Source of the DNA: a virus
Direction: 5' to 3' (one strand)
Virus record (IMG/VR): IMGVR_UViG_3300028920_000052
Coordinates: 33,596-97,595 of that record
DNA: 64,000 nucleotides
Every line of letters begins with the position of its first letter. The stretch's first letter is position 1. This document shows positions 39,422 to 48,994 of this stretch, in pieces. Under the pieces are notes generated by a model. The model did not search any database and was not told the DNA's origin. It worked only from the letters and a program-made list of their open reading frames with translations. A program made the translations under genes and the position numbers.

Positions 39422-40994
39422 AGATTACTCGCCAGACTTTAGTACTGGAAGTACTTACACAACTGATAGTCCATTATCAATAGACCCTGATTCTATAGGG
39501 GCTAGTGATGGTTCTCCTAGTTTTGTAGTACCAGCAACAGGAGGAGGAACTACTATTACTGATTATGTATCAGCTTCAACAGGAGGTACTTTTAGTGGAT
39601 TAGTTAGTTATAATAATGCTAAAACTTTATCAGGAGATTATAACTTTACTTATAAATCTTGGGTTGAAAATGCCATAGCTACTGCCGTATCTTCTGGGGC
39701 ATTTACAACTTTATTCACTACCCTGTTTGAATCAGCAGATTTAGCAGATTTGGCTGTAAAAAAACACAATGATTTAACAGATCATCAAGGAGGGCAAACT
39801 GACCAATATTATCACTTAAATGCTACTTGGTATGCTAATGCCTCAAGATTTGCTACAGCTGCTGTATCAGGAATATTGAGTACTACAGATTGGAACACCT
39901 TTAATAACAAACTCTCTAGTGTTACAGCTGGTACAGGAATATCTGTTACAGGTAGTACTATTAGTACTAATGATAGTGAAATAGACCATGACTCCTTAAG
40001 TAATTTTTTACCTGAAGAGCATATACCTAAAGATGATACTAAAACTACTACAGCTTATGTATGGTCAGCCAGTAAAATTATATCTTATGTAGGAGAACAA
40101 ATTCCTGCTACTCTTACAGATTATGTATCTAAAGCAAGTGGAGGAGTATTTAGTGGTACTATTTCTTACAACGATGAAAAATCTATTACTACTAATTTCC
40201 AAATTCCACATAAAAAATACGTAGATGATGCTATATCTGCAGCTTTAACAGATTATGCTACAGATACTGATGTATCAGATGCTATAAGTGCAATAACTAT
40301 TGTCCATGCTGATACAACAGGTAAACAAGGAGGAACTAGTGGACAATATTATCACCTAACTCAAGCACAACATACTATAGCAACTCAATCTGCTACTACT
40401 GCTAGAGATGGTTACTTAACTAAAGAGAATTTTGATATATTTACTGCTAAACTAGATAGCTTTAGTGTTAGTGTAAGTTCCACACTTACAACTTTTTTAG
40501 AATTTACTGGAGGAGTATTATACTGGGATCCTTCTGTATTAGACCACGATGCTCTACTTAATTATGAAGCGGATGAGCATACCCCCCTTGATGATTCATC
40601 TACAACAGATTCTAATCTTTGGTCAGCAGAAAAGATAGTTTCCATTGCGGGAACTATATATACAGTTACTTTAGCCCCTGGTACAAGTTTAGCAACTACT
40701 GCAGGAGGAAGATTATATGTGGCAGGAGGAGTAGTTGTTCCTTCTGGATGGACAGTAACTAATCCTAGTGGTAATGATTTACTTATAACGCATAGTCTTG
40801 GTAAAAAATTAAAGTCTATTTCTATATGGGTTTCTGAGGGGGATACTGATGATACTATTAAACTTGAAGGGACTATAGGATATACAACCTGTACTAATAC
40901 ATATGGTACTGGGTATAATGCTCTTACTTTGACAGATATAAACTGTTCTACTGCATTTTCAGGCAAGAAATTAGATATACAACTTATATTTTAA
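39408..40994 (+). CDS. Tail fibre protein with duplicated modules
   Basis: This 528-residue protein is built of two similar halves. HNDLTDHQGGQTDQYYHL repeats later as TGKQGGTSGQYYHL. DHDSLSNFLPEEHIPKDD repeats as DHDALLNYEADEHTPLDD, each followed by VWSASKIIS or LWSAEKIVS. GGxFSGxxSYN also occurs twice. The C-terminal 120 residues form a separate beta domain. Such triple-helical shafts with collagen-like or histidine repeats are typical of phage fibres. It would bind the host. Confidence 0.75.
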   Translation: MALDKDYSPDFSTGSTYTTDSPLSIDPDSIGASDGSPSFVVPATGGGTTITDYVSASTGGTFSGLVSYNNAKTLSGDYNFTYKSWVENAIATAVSSGAFTTLFTTLFESADLADLAVKKHNDLTDHQGGQTDQYYHLNATWYANASRFATAAVSGILSTTDWNTFNNKLSSVTAGTGISVTGSTISTNDSEIDHDSLSNFLPEEHIPKDDTKTTTAYVWSASKIISYVGEQIPATLTDYVSKASGGVFSGTISYNDEKSITTNFQIPHKKYVDDAISAALTDYATDTDVSDAISAITIVHADTTGKQGGTSGQYYHLTQAQHTIATQSATTARDGYLTKENFDIFTAKLDSFSVSVSSTLTTFLEFTGGVLYWDPSVLDHDALLNYEADEHTPLDDSSTTDSNLWSAEKIVSIAGTIYTVTLAPGTSLATTAGGRLYVAGGVVVPSGWTVTNPSGNDLLITHSLGKKLKSISIWVSEGDTDDTIKLEGTIGYTTCTNTYGTGYNALTLTDINCSTAFSGKKLDIQLIF

Positions 40995-40997
40995 ATT

Positions 40998-43900
40998 ATG
41001 AGTGACTATTTACCAGAAGTAGCATGGACTGTACGTGTTACTAGTTCAGAGTATTATAATCCTGTAGCTTGGAGTAAACCACCAACTACGTCATTCTACT
41101 ATATTGTTACAGTAGAACCTATTGATTATAATGACCCAGGAGTAGAAACTTGTGCTATTGGAGATTATTTAATAGATTTTGCTGGTTATGTATTTGAAGT
41201 TACTGAGATAATAAGTGCTACTGCCCCATTTCAGTATAAAGTTTATGATGTTAATGAAAGGGAATTGGCAGAAAACTATGGTAATGCTGGACCTTATGTA
41301 GGTAGAGTAGGTTATATTTATAGACCTAAAAATGGCGCAATTATTCTTACTCAAGCACAACTTAGAAAGTTAGATAGTTCTGCTGCTGATATTATCCAAC
41401 CCATAGAAAAAGGAATTATCTGGGCGCATGATTTTTGGGAACTAGATGAAGATGAAAATATTTACCAGTTAAATACAGGAGATGTAATAGTTAATAGAGC
41501 CATTGAGTTTCCTATAGATGAAGATAATCCAGATTATAAAGAAGGAGTATTATTTTATGATAAAAGTAAAAATGCCCTTTCTTATTATAATGAAAAAGAG
41601 GATGTAACTGTCAATATGGGTCAGGAAGTATTAATTCCTGTTTACAATAATACAGAAGACACAATTCCAAATGGAGCAGTTGTTTATCCTACAGGCTCAT
41701 TCCTATGCCCCGATGGGATAACTCGACATACAATAGACTTAGCAGATGCTCATCTATTTGAGAAATCAAGAATGGTGGCAGTAGTTACTCAAGAACTAGG
41801 AGTAGAAGAAAGTGGGTATGTAACAAGAGTAGGCTCTGTTGGAGGGTTGGATACTTCAGGGCTTACAGGAATCCTTTATTTATCTGCAACTACTCCTGGT
41901 ACTTTTACTAATGATATACCTGATGATGGTTCATATATTATACCAATAGGTGCTGTAAAAGTAATAGATGCTACTGATGGTTCTATTACAGTAGATCCAA
42001 AATCTTCTGCTTTAACTGTAGAAGTAACAGATACTAATGGATTCCCTCCATCACAACGTACTAATACAACATTATCTTTTGATAATGGTACAAGAACACT
42101 TACTATATCTGCTAGTTCATACCCATTTCATTATTATGATGAAGGGCTTAAATATGAAAAGACTTCTTCAGATTCTGTACAAATAGATGATAACGAAGGA
42201 TTACATTTAATATACTATGATGGTGATACATTAACATCAGAATTTAATCCAGGAAATACTGAAATAGATATTATAATAAGAACAGGTTGTTTAGTAGCTT
42301 TTATATACTGGAATGAAACAGATCAAGAACAAGTATTTTTTGGTGATGAAAGACATGGTATATCTATGTCTCCAGAAACACATGCTTATTTACACTTTAC
42401 AAGAGGTGCTCAATATCTTTCAGGATTAGCTCTTGACAATATTGATACAGGTCAATCAGGTGATTTAGATGCTCATGCTCAATTTAGTATTGGTCAAGGA
42501 TTAATAACAGATGAGGATTTAAAATCATTCTTCTCTGGTAACGATTCTGCAAGTGCATGGACTACATGGAACTATCCAATTTATTATTTAGAAGGTGCTG
42601 GAGCTAATTTAAGAAAAAGATACAGAACTGGATTTCCTGTTGATACTATAGATGGTACTAATACAACAAGACTTTCTTATAATGAATGGACTGGTTCTGT
42701 ATGGCAAAGGACGGAAGTAGATAATAATGATTTCGTATTATGCCATGTTTTTGCTGTAAATAGTAATGATCCTAATGAACGAATTATTATTATAATGGGA
42801 CAAAATGAGTATAATACTACAAATGCTGCAAGACAAGGAGCTAATCAGGAAATTTCAAATTTGTTATTTTCATTACCTTTTGCAGAAATGGTTCCATTAG
42901 CTACTGTAATATATCAGACAGGTGACGGTAAAAGTAACGCAGTTAAAGCTGAAACTGTGACTACAGATACAGGAAATGATTATATAAATTGGATAGTTAC
43001 TGAATTGGCACAAGGAGCTAGTCCTAGTTCTCATAGTAATTTAACAGGATTAGCGAATGATGACCATTTACAATATCCTTTACTAGCAGGAAGAACAGGA
43101 GATACACTGCATATAGATGACATAGCAGAGTTTACAACAGATGCGGGAATAACATTTGCAGATAAGATAATATTAGGAGATAATATTCAGACAGGTGCTA
43201 ACTATATAAGTTATGATGGTGATTCTGAAGGACTTCATTTTGATAGCAGTAATAATGCAAAATTTACTGAAAAGATAATATCTGAAGGTGATGTAGAGTT
43301 ACAAATATCACATGAGTTTTTAGACGATGAACATGGGTTGGTAGATAGTACACATGATGTACTTATAGCAGGGTATGTTGAATATGGAGGTTCAGATTAT
43401 TATCAATATGGAAGTTATCCAGCATCTTCAGGTGGAGTTATAGTTGATAGTTCTGGAAATGTAGGAATAAAAGGATTACCAAGTGGAAGTTATGCCTTTG
43501 AAACAACAGGAGCAGGGTACTTCTCAACATCTTTAACAGTAGGAACATTAGCAGGATATATAAAAGGAACAGCAGGTTTATTAAGTGCACAAGCAGTTCC
43601 TATTCCTGTAGAAGATGGAGGTACAGGAACAAGCACAGCATTCACAGCAGGGTCAGTAATATTTGCAGGAGCAAGTGGAGTATACTCACAGGATAATGCC
43701 AATCTATTTTGGGATAATGCTAATAATAGGTTAGGGATTGGGATAACTCCATCATATACAGTAGATATTACGGGGAATTTAAGAAGTTCATCTTATGCGA
43801 AATTGGGAGGATCACTTTATACATCTAATTCAAATTATTCATATCATACATTAACAAGTTTACTTAAACCTAATACCAATAATTTAACTGTAGTAGGGAC

Positions 43901-45419
43901 TGATATAGTAACACAGGCAAATGAAGATTTTGCGAACATAACGTCAGTAATTGGATTAAAGGTAAGTACATCAACAAGCGGGACATATGCAACTACTAAC
44001 GCTTATGGATTATATGTAACAACACCAACAGGTGCTACAAATAATTATGCAGCAATATTTGATGGTACTGTTGGTATTGGTATAGCATCTCCATCTCTAT
44101 CTTACAAATTAGAAGTTGCAGGTAGTGCTAAATTTGGCTCGAATGATTATGTATATGTTGGAACAACAGGTGCTGGAATTGGATATATTCAAAGTGCTGG
44201 AACAAATAATGAATTAGCAATTTATACAGGTACGAGTGAAAGAATTAGGATAGATGATAGTGGTAATGTTGGTATAAATGATACCACCCCCTCTTATAAA
44301 CTAGATGTAAACGGAACAGGAAGATTTACAGGAGCACTCACTTTAGATTCAACATTGGGATTTAGTACGGCAGGAGTTACTAATATAGATAGAATACTAG
44401 ATGAAAACACATTAGCATCGGATAGTGATACGGCTCTTGCTACCCAGCAAAGCATAAAGGCATATGTAGATGCTTTAACTATAAAAGATTTAACAGATGT
44501 TTACAGCTCTATGTCTCCTAGTACAGGCCAATTATTAGTTTATAATGGGTTAAGAAGTCCTGGAAGTTGGCAAAATTTAGCTGTTGGGTGTGGTGGAAAA
44601 AGTTTACATACTAGAGGATCAGGGGCAACTCCTGTTTGGGAAGACGTTAGTAGAAGATACTCTTTTCAAGAAGTAACAAATACTTTAGCCACTACTACAG
44701 TTAATGTGTATCAGGATACTATTTATAGAATAATGATAGATAATTCAGGGGCACCTGTAGATATAAACATACAGCCAGTAGTAAGTTCTTTGACTAACAG
44801 AGCTTGGGAGAGCACTTTAATAATATCTAGTGCAGATGCCCACACAGATGTTGATTTCTATGTTGGTAGTAATGAAATACCTGCTGGTAGATGGGTACCA
44901 TCACAACTAACCTCTTTATCAGCAGATACTATTTACATAGTTAAAGTTACTAGACTTCCTGGAAGTAGTACAGCAGATGTTGTTATGGAATATGCAGTAT
45001 CTTCAAGTACAATAAGTTCTAGTTATATAAATGTTCCTTCAGAAGTTATAGTAGGATCTACCAATGGTAGCACTGCTACCTTTGATGTAGAATCTAATGT
45101 AGCGTGGACATCTAGTGAGTCTACAGGTTGGTTTAGTATTTCTCCTACTACAGGTAGTGCTGGTACAACAACAGTAACTGTTACTACTAGTGAGGCGTAT
45201 ACAACCGATGGATTTAGGAGTGGGGAACTTACAATAACTGGTTCTGGAATCTCACAAGTAATTAATGTAAGACAAGCAGGAGTTTCTTCTGGAAGTTATA
45301 GTTCAGATTGTGCAGCAATGCTTTGGGAAGTATGTTTACAATACTGCGAAGATAATCCTACAGGTGAGCCTTGTACAGGATGTGTAAGTGATAATACAAC
45401 ACTTATTATGGAATGTTAA
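40998..45419 (+). CDS. Giant fibre protein with C-terminal BACON domain
   Basis: This 1473-residue beta-rich fibre has an N-terminal tail-attachment part and a middle with an HxxLTG..NDDHLQY shaft motif. Repeats of the GNVGINDTTPSYKLDVNG kind follow from about residue 900 to 1130. A BACON domain lies near 1350-1430 (VAWTSSESTGWFSISPTTG...ELTITG...VINVRQAG). BACON domains bind carbohydrate or mucin and are a hallmark of crAssphage. The last 40 residues hold six cysteines. It is probably the main adhesin. Confidence 0.8.
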   Translation: MSDYLPEVAWTVRVTSSEYYNPVAWSKPPTTSFYYIVTVEPIDYNDPGVETCAIGDYLIDFAGYVFEVTEIISATAPFQYKVYDVNERELAENYGNAGPYVGRVGYIYRPKNGAIILTQAQLRKLDSSAADIIQPIEKGIIWAHDFWELDEDENIYQLNTGDVIVNRAIEFPIDEDNPDYKEGVLFYDKSKNALSYYNEKEDVTVNMGQEVLIPVYNNTEDTIPNGAVVYPTGSFLCPDGITRHTIDLADAHLFEKSRMVAVVTQELGVEESGYVTRVGSVGGLDTSGLTGILYLSATTPGTFTNDIPDDGSYIIPIGAVKVIDATDGSITVDPKSSALTVEVTDTNGFPPSQRTNTTLSFDNGTRTLTISASSYPFHYYDEGLKYEKTSSDSVQIDDNEGLHLIYYDGDTLTSEFNPGNTEIDIIIRTGCLVAFIYWNETDQEQVFFGDERHGISMSPETHAYLHFTRGAQYLSGLALDNIDTGQSGDLDAHAQFSIGQGLITDEDLKSFFSGNDSASAWTTWNYPIYYLEGAGANLRKRYRTGFPVDTIDGTNTTRLSYNEWTGSVWQRTEVDNNDFVLCHVFAVNSNDPNERIIIIMGQNEYNTTNAARQGANQEISNLLFSLPFAEMVPLATVIYQTGDGKSNAVKAETVTTDTGNDYINWIVTELAQGASPSSHSNLTGLANDDHLQYPLLAGRTGDTLHIDDIAEFTTDAGITFADKIILGDNIQTGANYISYDGDSEGLHFDSSNNAKFTEKIISEGDVELQISHEFLDDEHGLVDSTHDVLIAGYVEYGGSDYYQYGSYPASSGGVIVDSSGNVGIKGLPSGSYAFETTGAGYFSTSLTVGTLAGYIKGTAGLLSAQAVPIPVEDGGTGTSTAFTAGSVIFAGASGVYSQDNANLFWDNANNRLGIGITPSYTVDITGNLRSSSYAKLGGSLYTSNSNYSYHTLTSLLKPNTNNLTVVGTDIVTQANEDFANITSVIGLKVSTSTSGTYATTNAYGLYVTTPTGATNNYAAIFDGTVGIGIASPSLSYKLEVAGSAKFGSNDYVYVGTTGAGIGYIQSAGTNNELAIYTGTSERIRIDDSGNVGINDTTPSYKLDVNGTGRFTGALTLDSTLGFSTAGVTNIDRILDENTLASDSDTALATQQSIKAYVDALTIKDLTDVYSSMSPSTGQLLVYNGLRSPGSWQNLAVGCGGKSLHTRGSGATPVWEDVSRRYSFQEVTNTLATTTVNVYQDTIYRIMIDNSGAPVDINIQPVVSSLTNRAWESTLIISSADAHTDVDFYVGSNEIPAGRWVPSQLTSLSADTIYIVKVTRLPGSSTADVVMEYAVSSSTISSSYINVPSEVIVGSTNGSTATFDVESNVAWTSSESTGWFSISPTTGSAGTTTVTVTTSEAYTTDGFRSGELTITGSGISQVINVRQAGVSSGSYSSDCAAMLWEVCLQYCEDNPTGEPCTGCVSDNTTLIMEC

Positions 45420-45424
45420 CTAAA

Positions 45425-45456
45425 TTTGTATAATAAAATAAATTGTTATATATTTG
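45425..45456 (+). promoter_or_regulatory. Bacteroides-type promoter for the lysis cassette
   Basis: TTTG (45425-45428), 20 bp, then TATATTTG (45449-45456), 22 bases before ATG 45478. It is a consensus match that would time holin, amidase and the following tail genes. Confidence 0.8.
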
Positions 45457-45477
45457 CATAAACCAAAAATTTTTATT

Positions 45478-45711
45478 ATGAAAAAGTTTAGTGTCCAGAA
45501 TTGGGAGAAAAAGACAGATAGGAACTGGAACCTTATTGCAAATACTTTGGTATATACTCTCCCCCTATATAATAGTGTTATTCTTAAAATGCCTATACCT
45601 GATAATGTTAAAACTTGGGTATTAATAGGTTTAGATACTCTTGTTGTTATTTTTAAAATGATAAGTAGATTAACTTTAGATTCAAAATATTATGAACAAA
45701 CATCTGGTTAA
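45478..45711 (+). CDS. Putative holin
   Basis: I take ATG 45478 (MKKFSVQNWEKK), 77 residues. Two hydrophobic segments, at about 18-38 and 49-67, flank a short loop. It is small, basic at the N-terminus, overlaps the amidase gene by 20 bases, and has its own promoter. This is the usual holin-endolysin pair. Hole-forming activity is inferred from position and topology. Confidence 0.65.
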   Translation: MKKFSVQNWEKKTDRNWNLIANTLVYTLPLYNSVILKMPIPDNVKTWVLIGLDTLVVIFKMISRLTLDSKYYEQTSG

Positions 45712-46330
45712 TAGTAAAACTTTAGTTATCTTAGATAATGGGCATGGTAAAGATACTCCAGGAAAGAGAAGTCCTGTATGGGATGATGGCAGCCAATTAT
45801 TTGAATGGGCTTATAATAGAGTACTTGTAAAGTATATAAGTGATTACCTAAAAGTACTTGGAGTATCATATGTTATACTTGTTCCAGAAAATGAGGATAT
45901 TAGTTTAAAGGAAAGAGTAAAAAGAGCTAATAACATATACTCAACTTATAAAGAAAACTATGACTTAATCTATTTAGTATCTATACATGGAAATGCTTTT
46001 ACAAAACCTACAGTTAAAGGTATAGAAGTGTTTACTAGTGTTGGGCAAACAATGGCTGATCCTATAGCAGATATTTTCTACACAGAATTAAAAAATGTAG
46101 GTTGGAAAATGCGTAAAGATATTCAAGATGGGGATAATGATAAAGAAGAAAAGTTTTATATTCTAATGCATACAACCATGCCTGCGATACTTACAGAGAA
46201 TGGATTTTATACAAATGAAGAAGAGTGTAAGAAGATGTTACTTTTTAATTGGAACATGGAAATTGCTAGAGCACATTATAGAGCTATATGGAATATTGAA
46301 AAACTTTATATTAAAGGAGGAAGTTTATAA
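45692..46330 (+). CDS. N-acetylmuramoyl-L-alanine amidase (Amidase_3), endolysin
   Basis: This 212-residue protein has the Amidase_3 zinc site: H18 in DNGHG, E38, H99 in SIHGNA, and the catalytic E169 in ILTENGFY. It cleaves the bond between MurNAc and the stem peptide. It has no signal peptide, so the holin would release it. It overlaps the holin by 20 bases and the next gene by one. Confidence 0.88.
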   Translation: MNKHLVNSKTLVILDNGHGKDTPGKRSPVWDDGSQLFEWAYNRVLVKYISDYLKVLGVSYVILVPENEDISLKERVKRANNIYSTYKENYDLIYLVSIHGNAFTKPTVKGIEVFTSVGQTMADPIADIFYTELKNVGWKMRKDIQDGDNDKEEKFYILMHTTMPAILTENGFYTNEEECKKMLLFNWNMEIARAHYRAIWNIEKLYIKGGSL

Positions 46331-46905
46331 TGAAAAGTAATATAGTGTTTTTACTATTGGTAATTCTTGCTGCTGTAATTATAGGTTACTTAATAACTTA
46401 TTTTTTTCCCCAGGAAGTTGTTACTACTACAGTAGAGTATAGAACTAGAATAATTACTAAGAATGTATATTTAGATGCAATACCTACTATAAAAGGAGTA
46501 ATACTACCAGAAGACACTATAGAAATTCCTGCAGATACTGCAGAGTTAATAGCAAGATATAGAAAATTGTGGTACAGTTATTATAGTAGGAATTCATACA
46601 GTGATACTTTATCTTTTGATACTTTAGGATATGCTGTAGTAAATCAACAGATATTTATGAATAAGATAGATAGTTTAAATTATTCTTATCTACTTAAAAT
46701 ACCAGAAAAAACTATTACTAACACTGTAGTAAAAAAATATAATTTTTATGTTGGTACAGAGTTAGGAAAAAATAACTTTAGTGTAATAAGTAAGTATAAC
46801 AATAGTAACAGGTATGATTTATTTCTTAGGTACAATATTCTTGATAATAGTGTACATGGAGGAATTCTTGTTAACGTAAATGAGATAAAAAGATTATGGC
46901 AGTAA
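46330..46905 (+). CDS. Membrane-anchored spanin-like protein (putative)
   Basis: This 191-residue protein has one N-terminal helix (about 5-26, FLLLVILAAVIIGYLITYFF) and a periplasmic domain rich in beta strands. It follows the endolysin directly, where phages place spanins that fuse the two membranes. No lipobox is seen. It overlaps the next gene by 10 bases. Confidence 0.58.
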   Translation: MKSNIVFLLLVILAAVIIGYLITYFFPQEVVTTTVEYRTRIITKNVYLDAIPTIKGVILPEDTIEIPADTAELIARYRKLWYSYYSRNSYSDTLSFDTLGYAVVNQQIFMNKIDSLNYSYLLKIPEKTITNTVVKKYNFYVGTELGKNNFSVISKYNNSNRYDLFLRYNILDNSVHGGILVNVNEIKRLWQ

Positions 46906-47606
46906 AAACTCTTAATCAATTAGTATATGAATTAATTGATTTATACAGGGCAACTTATAAAGTAACTGACTCTTTGGATGTCAGATTAGTTGCAGCTTGG
47001 ATTCAACAAACTAGAGCTAAAATTCTTAAACAGAGATTTGATGAAAACATGAGGTCTATTGATGAGCACAATGTACAAGATTTAGGATACTTAGAACTTG
47101 AAAGAGTTGATGCTTCTAGCTATAGTAGCATTGATGTAAATAGAAGTATATTAAGAACTGTTAAAGATATTCCAAGTACCATTGATAGAAAAGGTTGTAT
47201 AGGAACATTTACTAGAATATCTAGTGCTGATAGATTACAACCTAAAATTAATTTAGTTAGTATGGAGAGAGCATTAGTTAGTGGTAATGGGAAATTTAAC
47301 CATGATGATATTTATGCATATCTTGATACAAATAAACTATGCTTCATTTCTAAATCTGGAATACATTTAGGATTAAAGTATGTTAATGTTAAGGGAGTTT
47401 TTGTTAATCCTATGGATGCTTGGGGCACTATAGGTACTAACGATGTAGATGATTATGATTGGGATACTGAATATCCTGTATCAGAAAGTGTAGTAAGAGA
47501 TATTATGGATATAATTGTTAAAGATAACTTTAGATTTGTACTTACACCTTTAGAAGATTCTGAAAATAATGCTACAGATGATTTAACTAATATAGCACAA
47601 AAATAA
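46896..47606 (+). CDS. Tail ring protein (crAss-like)
   Basis: This 236-residue protein begins AVKTLNQLVYELIDLYRATYK, a helical N-terminus that recurs in crAss-like ring proteins. QQTRAKILKQRFDENMR and a beta-rich C-terminal part follow. It should form a dodecameric or hexameric ring under the portal. Call rests on recognition of the segment and on the following ring and muzzle genes. Confidence 0.7.
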   Translation: MAVKTLNQLVYELIDLYRATYKVTDSLDVRLVAAWIQQTRAKILKQRFDENMRSIDEHNVQDLGYLELERVDASSYSSIDVNRSILRTVKDIPSTIDRKGCIGTFTRISSADRLQPKINLVSMERALVSGNGKFNHDDIYAYLDTNKLCFISKSGIHLGLKYVNVKGVFVNPMDAWGTIGTNDVDDYDWDTEYPVSESVVRDIMDIIVKDNFRFVLTPLEDSENNATDDLTNIAQK

Positions 47607-48157
47607 TGCATTTTAAAAGAGGAAATAGAAAATTAATTGCTGATTATAGAACTAAAGACTTCTATGAGTATTATAAGAATAAGTATAAAGATAGAGCTGT
47701 AGATTATGCAAAGTTTGTAAAGGTGTGGGATGATTTTATAGATCTTAGAATGCAACTAGTTGTTTATAATAATTTAGAATTTCATATGCCTAATAGATTT
47801 GGTTCCATCGGAGTTAATATAATTGGAGATGTTATCAGAGTTAGAAAAGATGGTAATTTAAGAACTCTTCCTAATTGGGGAGAATCAAAGAAACTGTGGG
47901 AAACTATGTATCCAAACAAAAGCTCAGATGAAATTAAACTTATAAAAGATAAACCTATTGTTTATTATACTAATGATCATAGTTCAGGAAAATATGTAAA
48001 AATTATGTGGGATAAGACTTCATGTAATTTTAAATGTCATAGCCATTACTCTTTTAAACCAGTTAGAAAATGGTCAGTTAAAGTAGCACAATTTATTAAA
48101 AAAACCAAAGCTTTACATTATTACGAAAAGTTTACTTACGTAAAAAGTAAGGTATAA
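47606..48157 (+). CDS. Conserved basic phage protein among tail genes
   Basis: This 183-residue basic, aromatic-rich protein begins MHFKRGNRKLIADYRTKDFYEYYKNK. It starts on the last base of the upstream gene. It lacks membrane or enzymatic motifs. Similar small basic proteins sit between ring genes in crAss-like genomes, as I recall them. Role is unknown. Confidence 0.58.
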   Translation: MHFKRGNRKLIADYRTKDFYEYYKNKYKDRAVDYAKFVKVWDDFIDLRMQLVVYNNLEFHMPNRFGSIGVNIIGDVIRVRKDGNLRTLPNWGESKKLWETMYPNKSSDEIKLIKDKPIVYYTNDHSSGKYVKIMWDKTSCNFKCHSHYSFKPVRKWSVKVAQFIKKTKALHYYEKFTYVKSKV

Positions 48158-48169
48158 AACCTATTAATT

Positions 48170-48991
48170 ATGTTTAATGGAAAATACACACACATTAATG
48201 AAATTCTTGAAAGAGTTAGAAGAGACTATGCTCTTGAAGAAGTTTATATAGACGAAGCAAAGGAATGGGTATGGGATTGTATAGGCTACTTTGGAAGACC
48301 TGAAATATTAGTTAATTCTATTGAAGAATTAAAAATAGAAGATAATAGAGCTTTACTTCCAGTAGATATGTATGAATTCATAGGTTGCAGAGAGAAGTCA
48401 TCTAAGATGCCATTAATTCCTACAACTGATAGATATTATAGTTCTAATCTAGAAACTACAAATTCATTAGGTCAAGCTATTGTTCAAGGACAAAGTATTA
48501 ATATTGAAACTACTAAAGTAGGAGATAATATTGTAGATGAACTTGAAGATAGTACAATATTTCTTGAGTTTATTCCTAGAATAGATGTAGACATTGACAC
48601 CAAATATACTTATCAAATAAATGGATATTATATTTTTACAGGATTAACAGATGTTACTATAGAAGTTGCTTATAGAGCATTTCCTATGTGGGAAGACAAT
48701 ACTCCTAAAATTCCAGATGACCCTAAAGTAGTTAGAATGGTTACTCTTTTTATAGCAGAGAAAATAGCATTTAGATTAATGCTACAAGATAAATTGAGTG
48801 AAAGAAAGTGGGGATATATTAAAGATGAACTTGAGTGGGCTGTAGGCTCTGCACAAAATAGAATAAAAATGCCTGATGAAGATACTATGGAAAGTATTAA
48901 AAATAGTCAAATGAGGCTAAGACCTAAACCTAATCAATGGAGTACAGGATTTAGGAACTTGAATACTGGAGAAGGACTTAAAAGAATCTAA
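48170..48991 (+). CDS. Tail ring protein (crAss-like)
   Basis: This 273-residue protein begins MFNGKYTHINEILERVRRDYAL, with EVYIDEAKEWVWDCIGYFGRPE and a helical C-terminus (RMVTLFIAEKIAFRLML). This layout is the N-terminal helix/beta/C-terminal helix design of crAss-like ring proteins. It would stack below the other ring to form the short tail barrel. Confidence 0.7.
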   Translation: MFNGKYTHINEILERVRRDYALEEVYIDEAKEWVWDCIGYFGRPEILVNSIEELKIEDNRALLPVDMYEFIGCREKSSKMPLIPTTDRYYSSNLETTNSLGQAIVQGQSINIETTKVGDNIVDELEDSTIFLEFIPRIDVDIDTKYTYQINGYYIFTGLTDVTIEVAYRAFPMWEDNTPKIPDDPKVVRMVTLFIAEKIAFRLMLQDKLSERKWGYIKDELEWAVGSAQNRIKMPDEDTMESIKNSQMRLRPKPNQWSTGFRNLNTGEGLKRI

Positions 48992-48994
48992 CAT

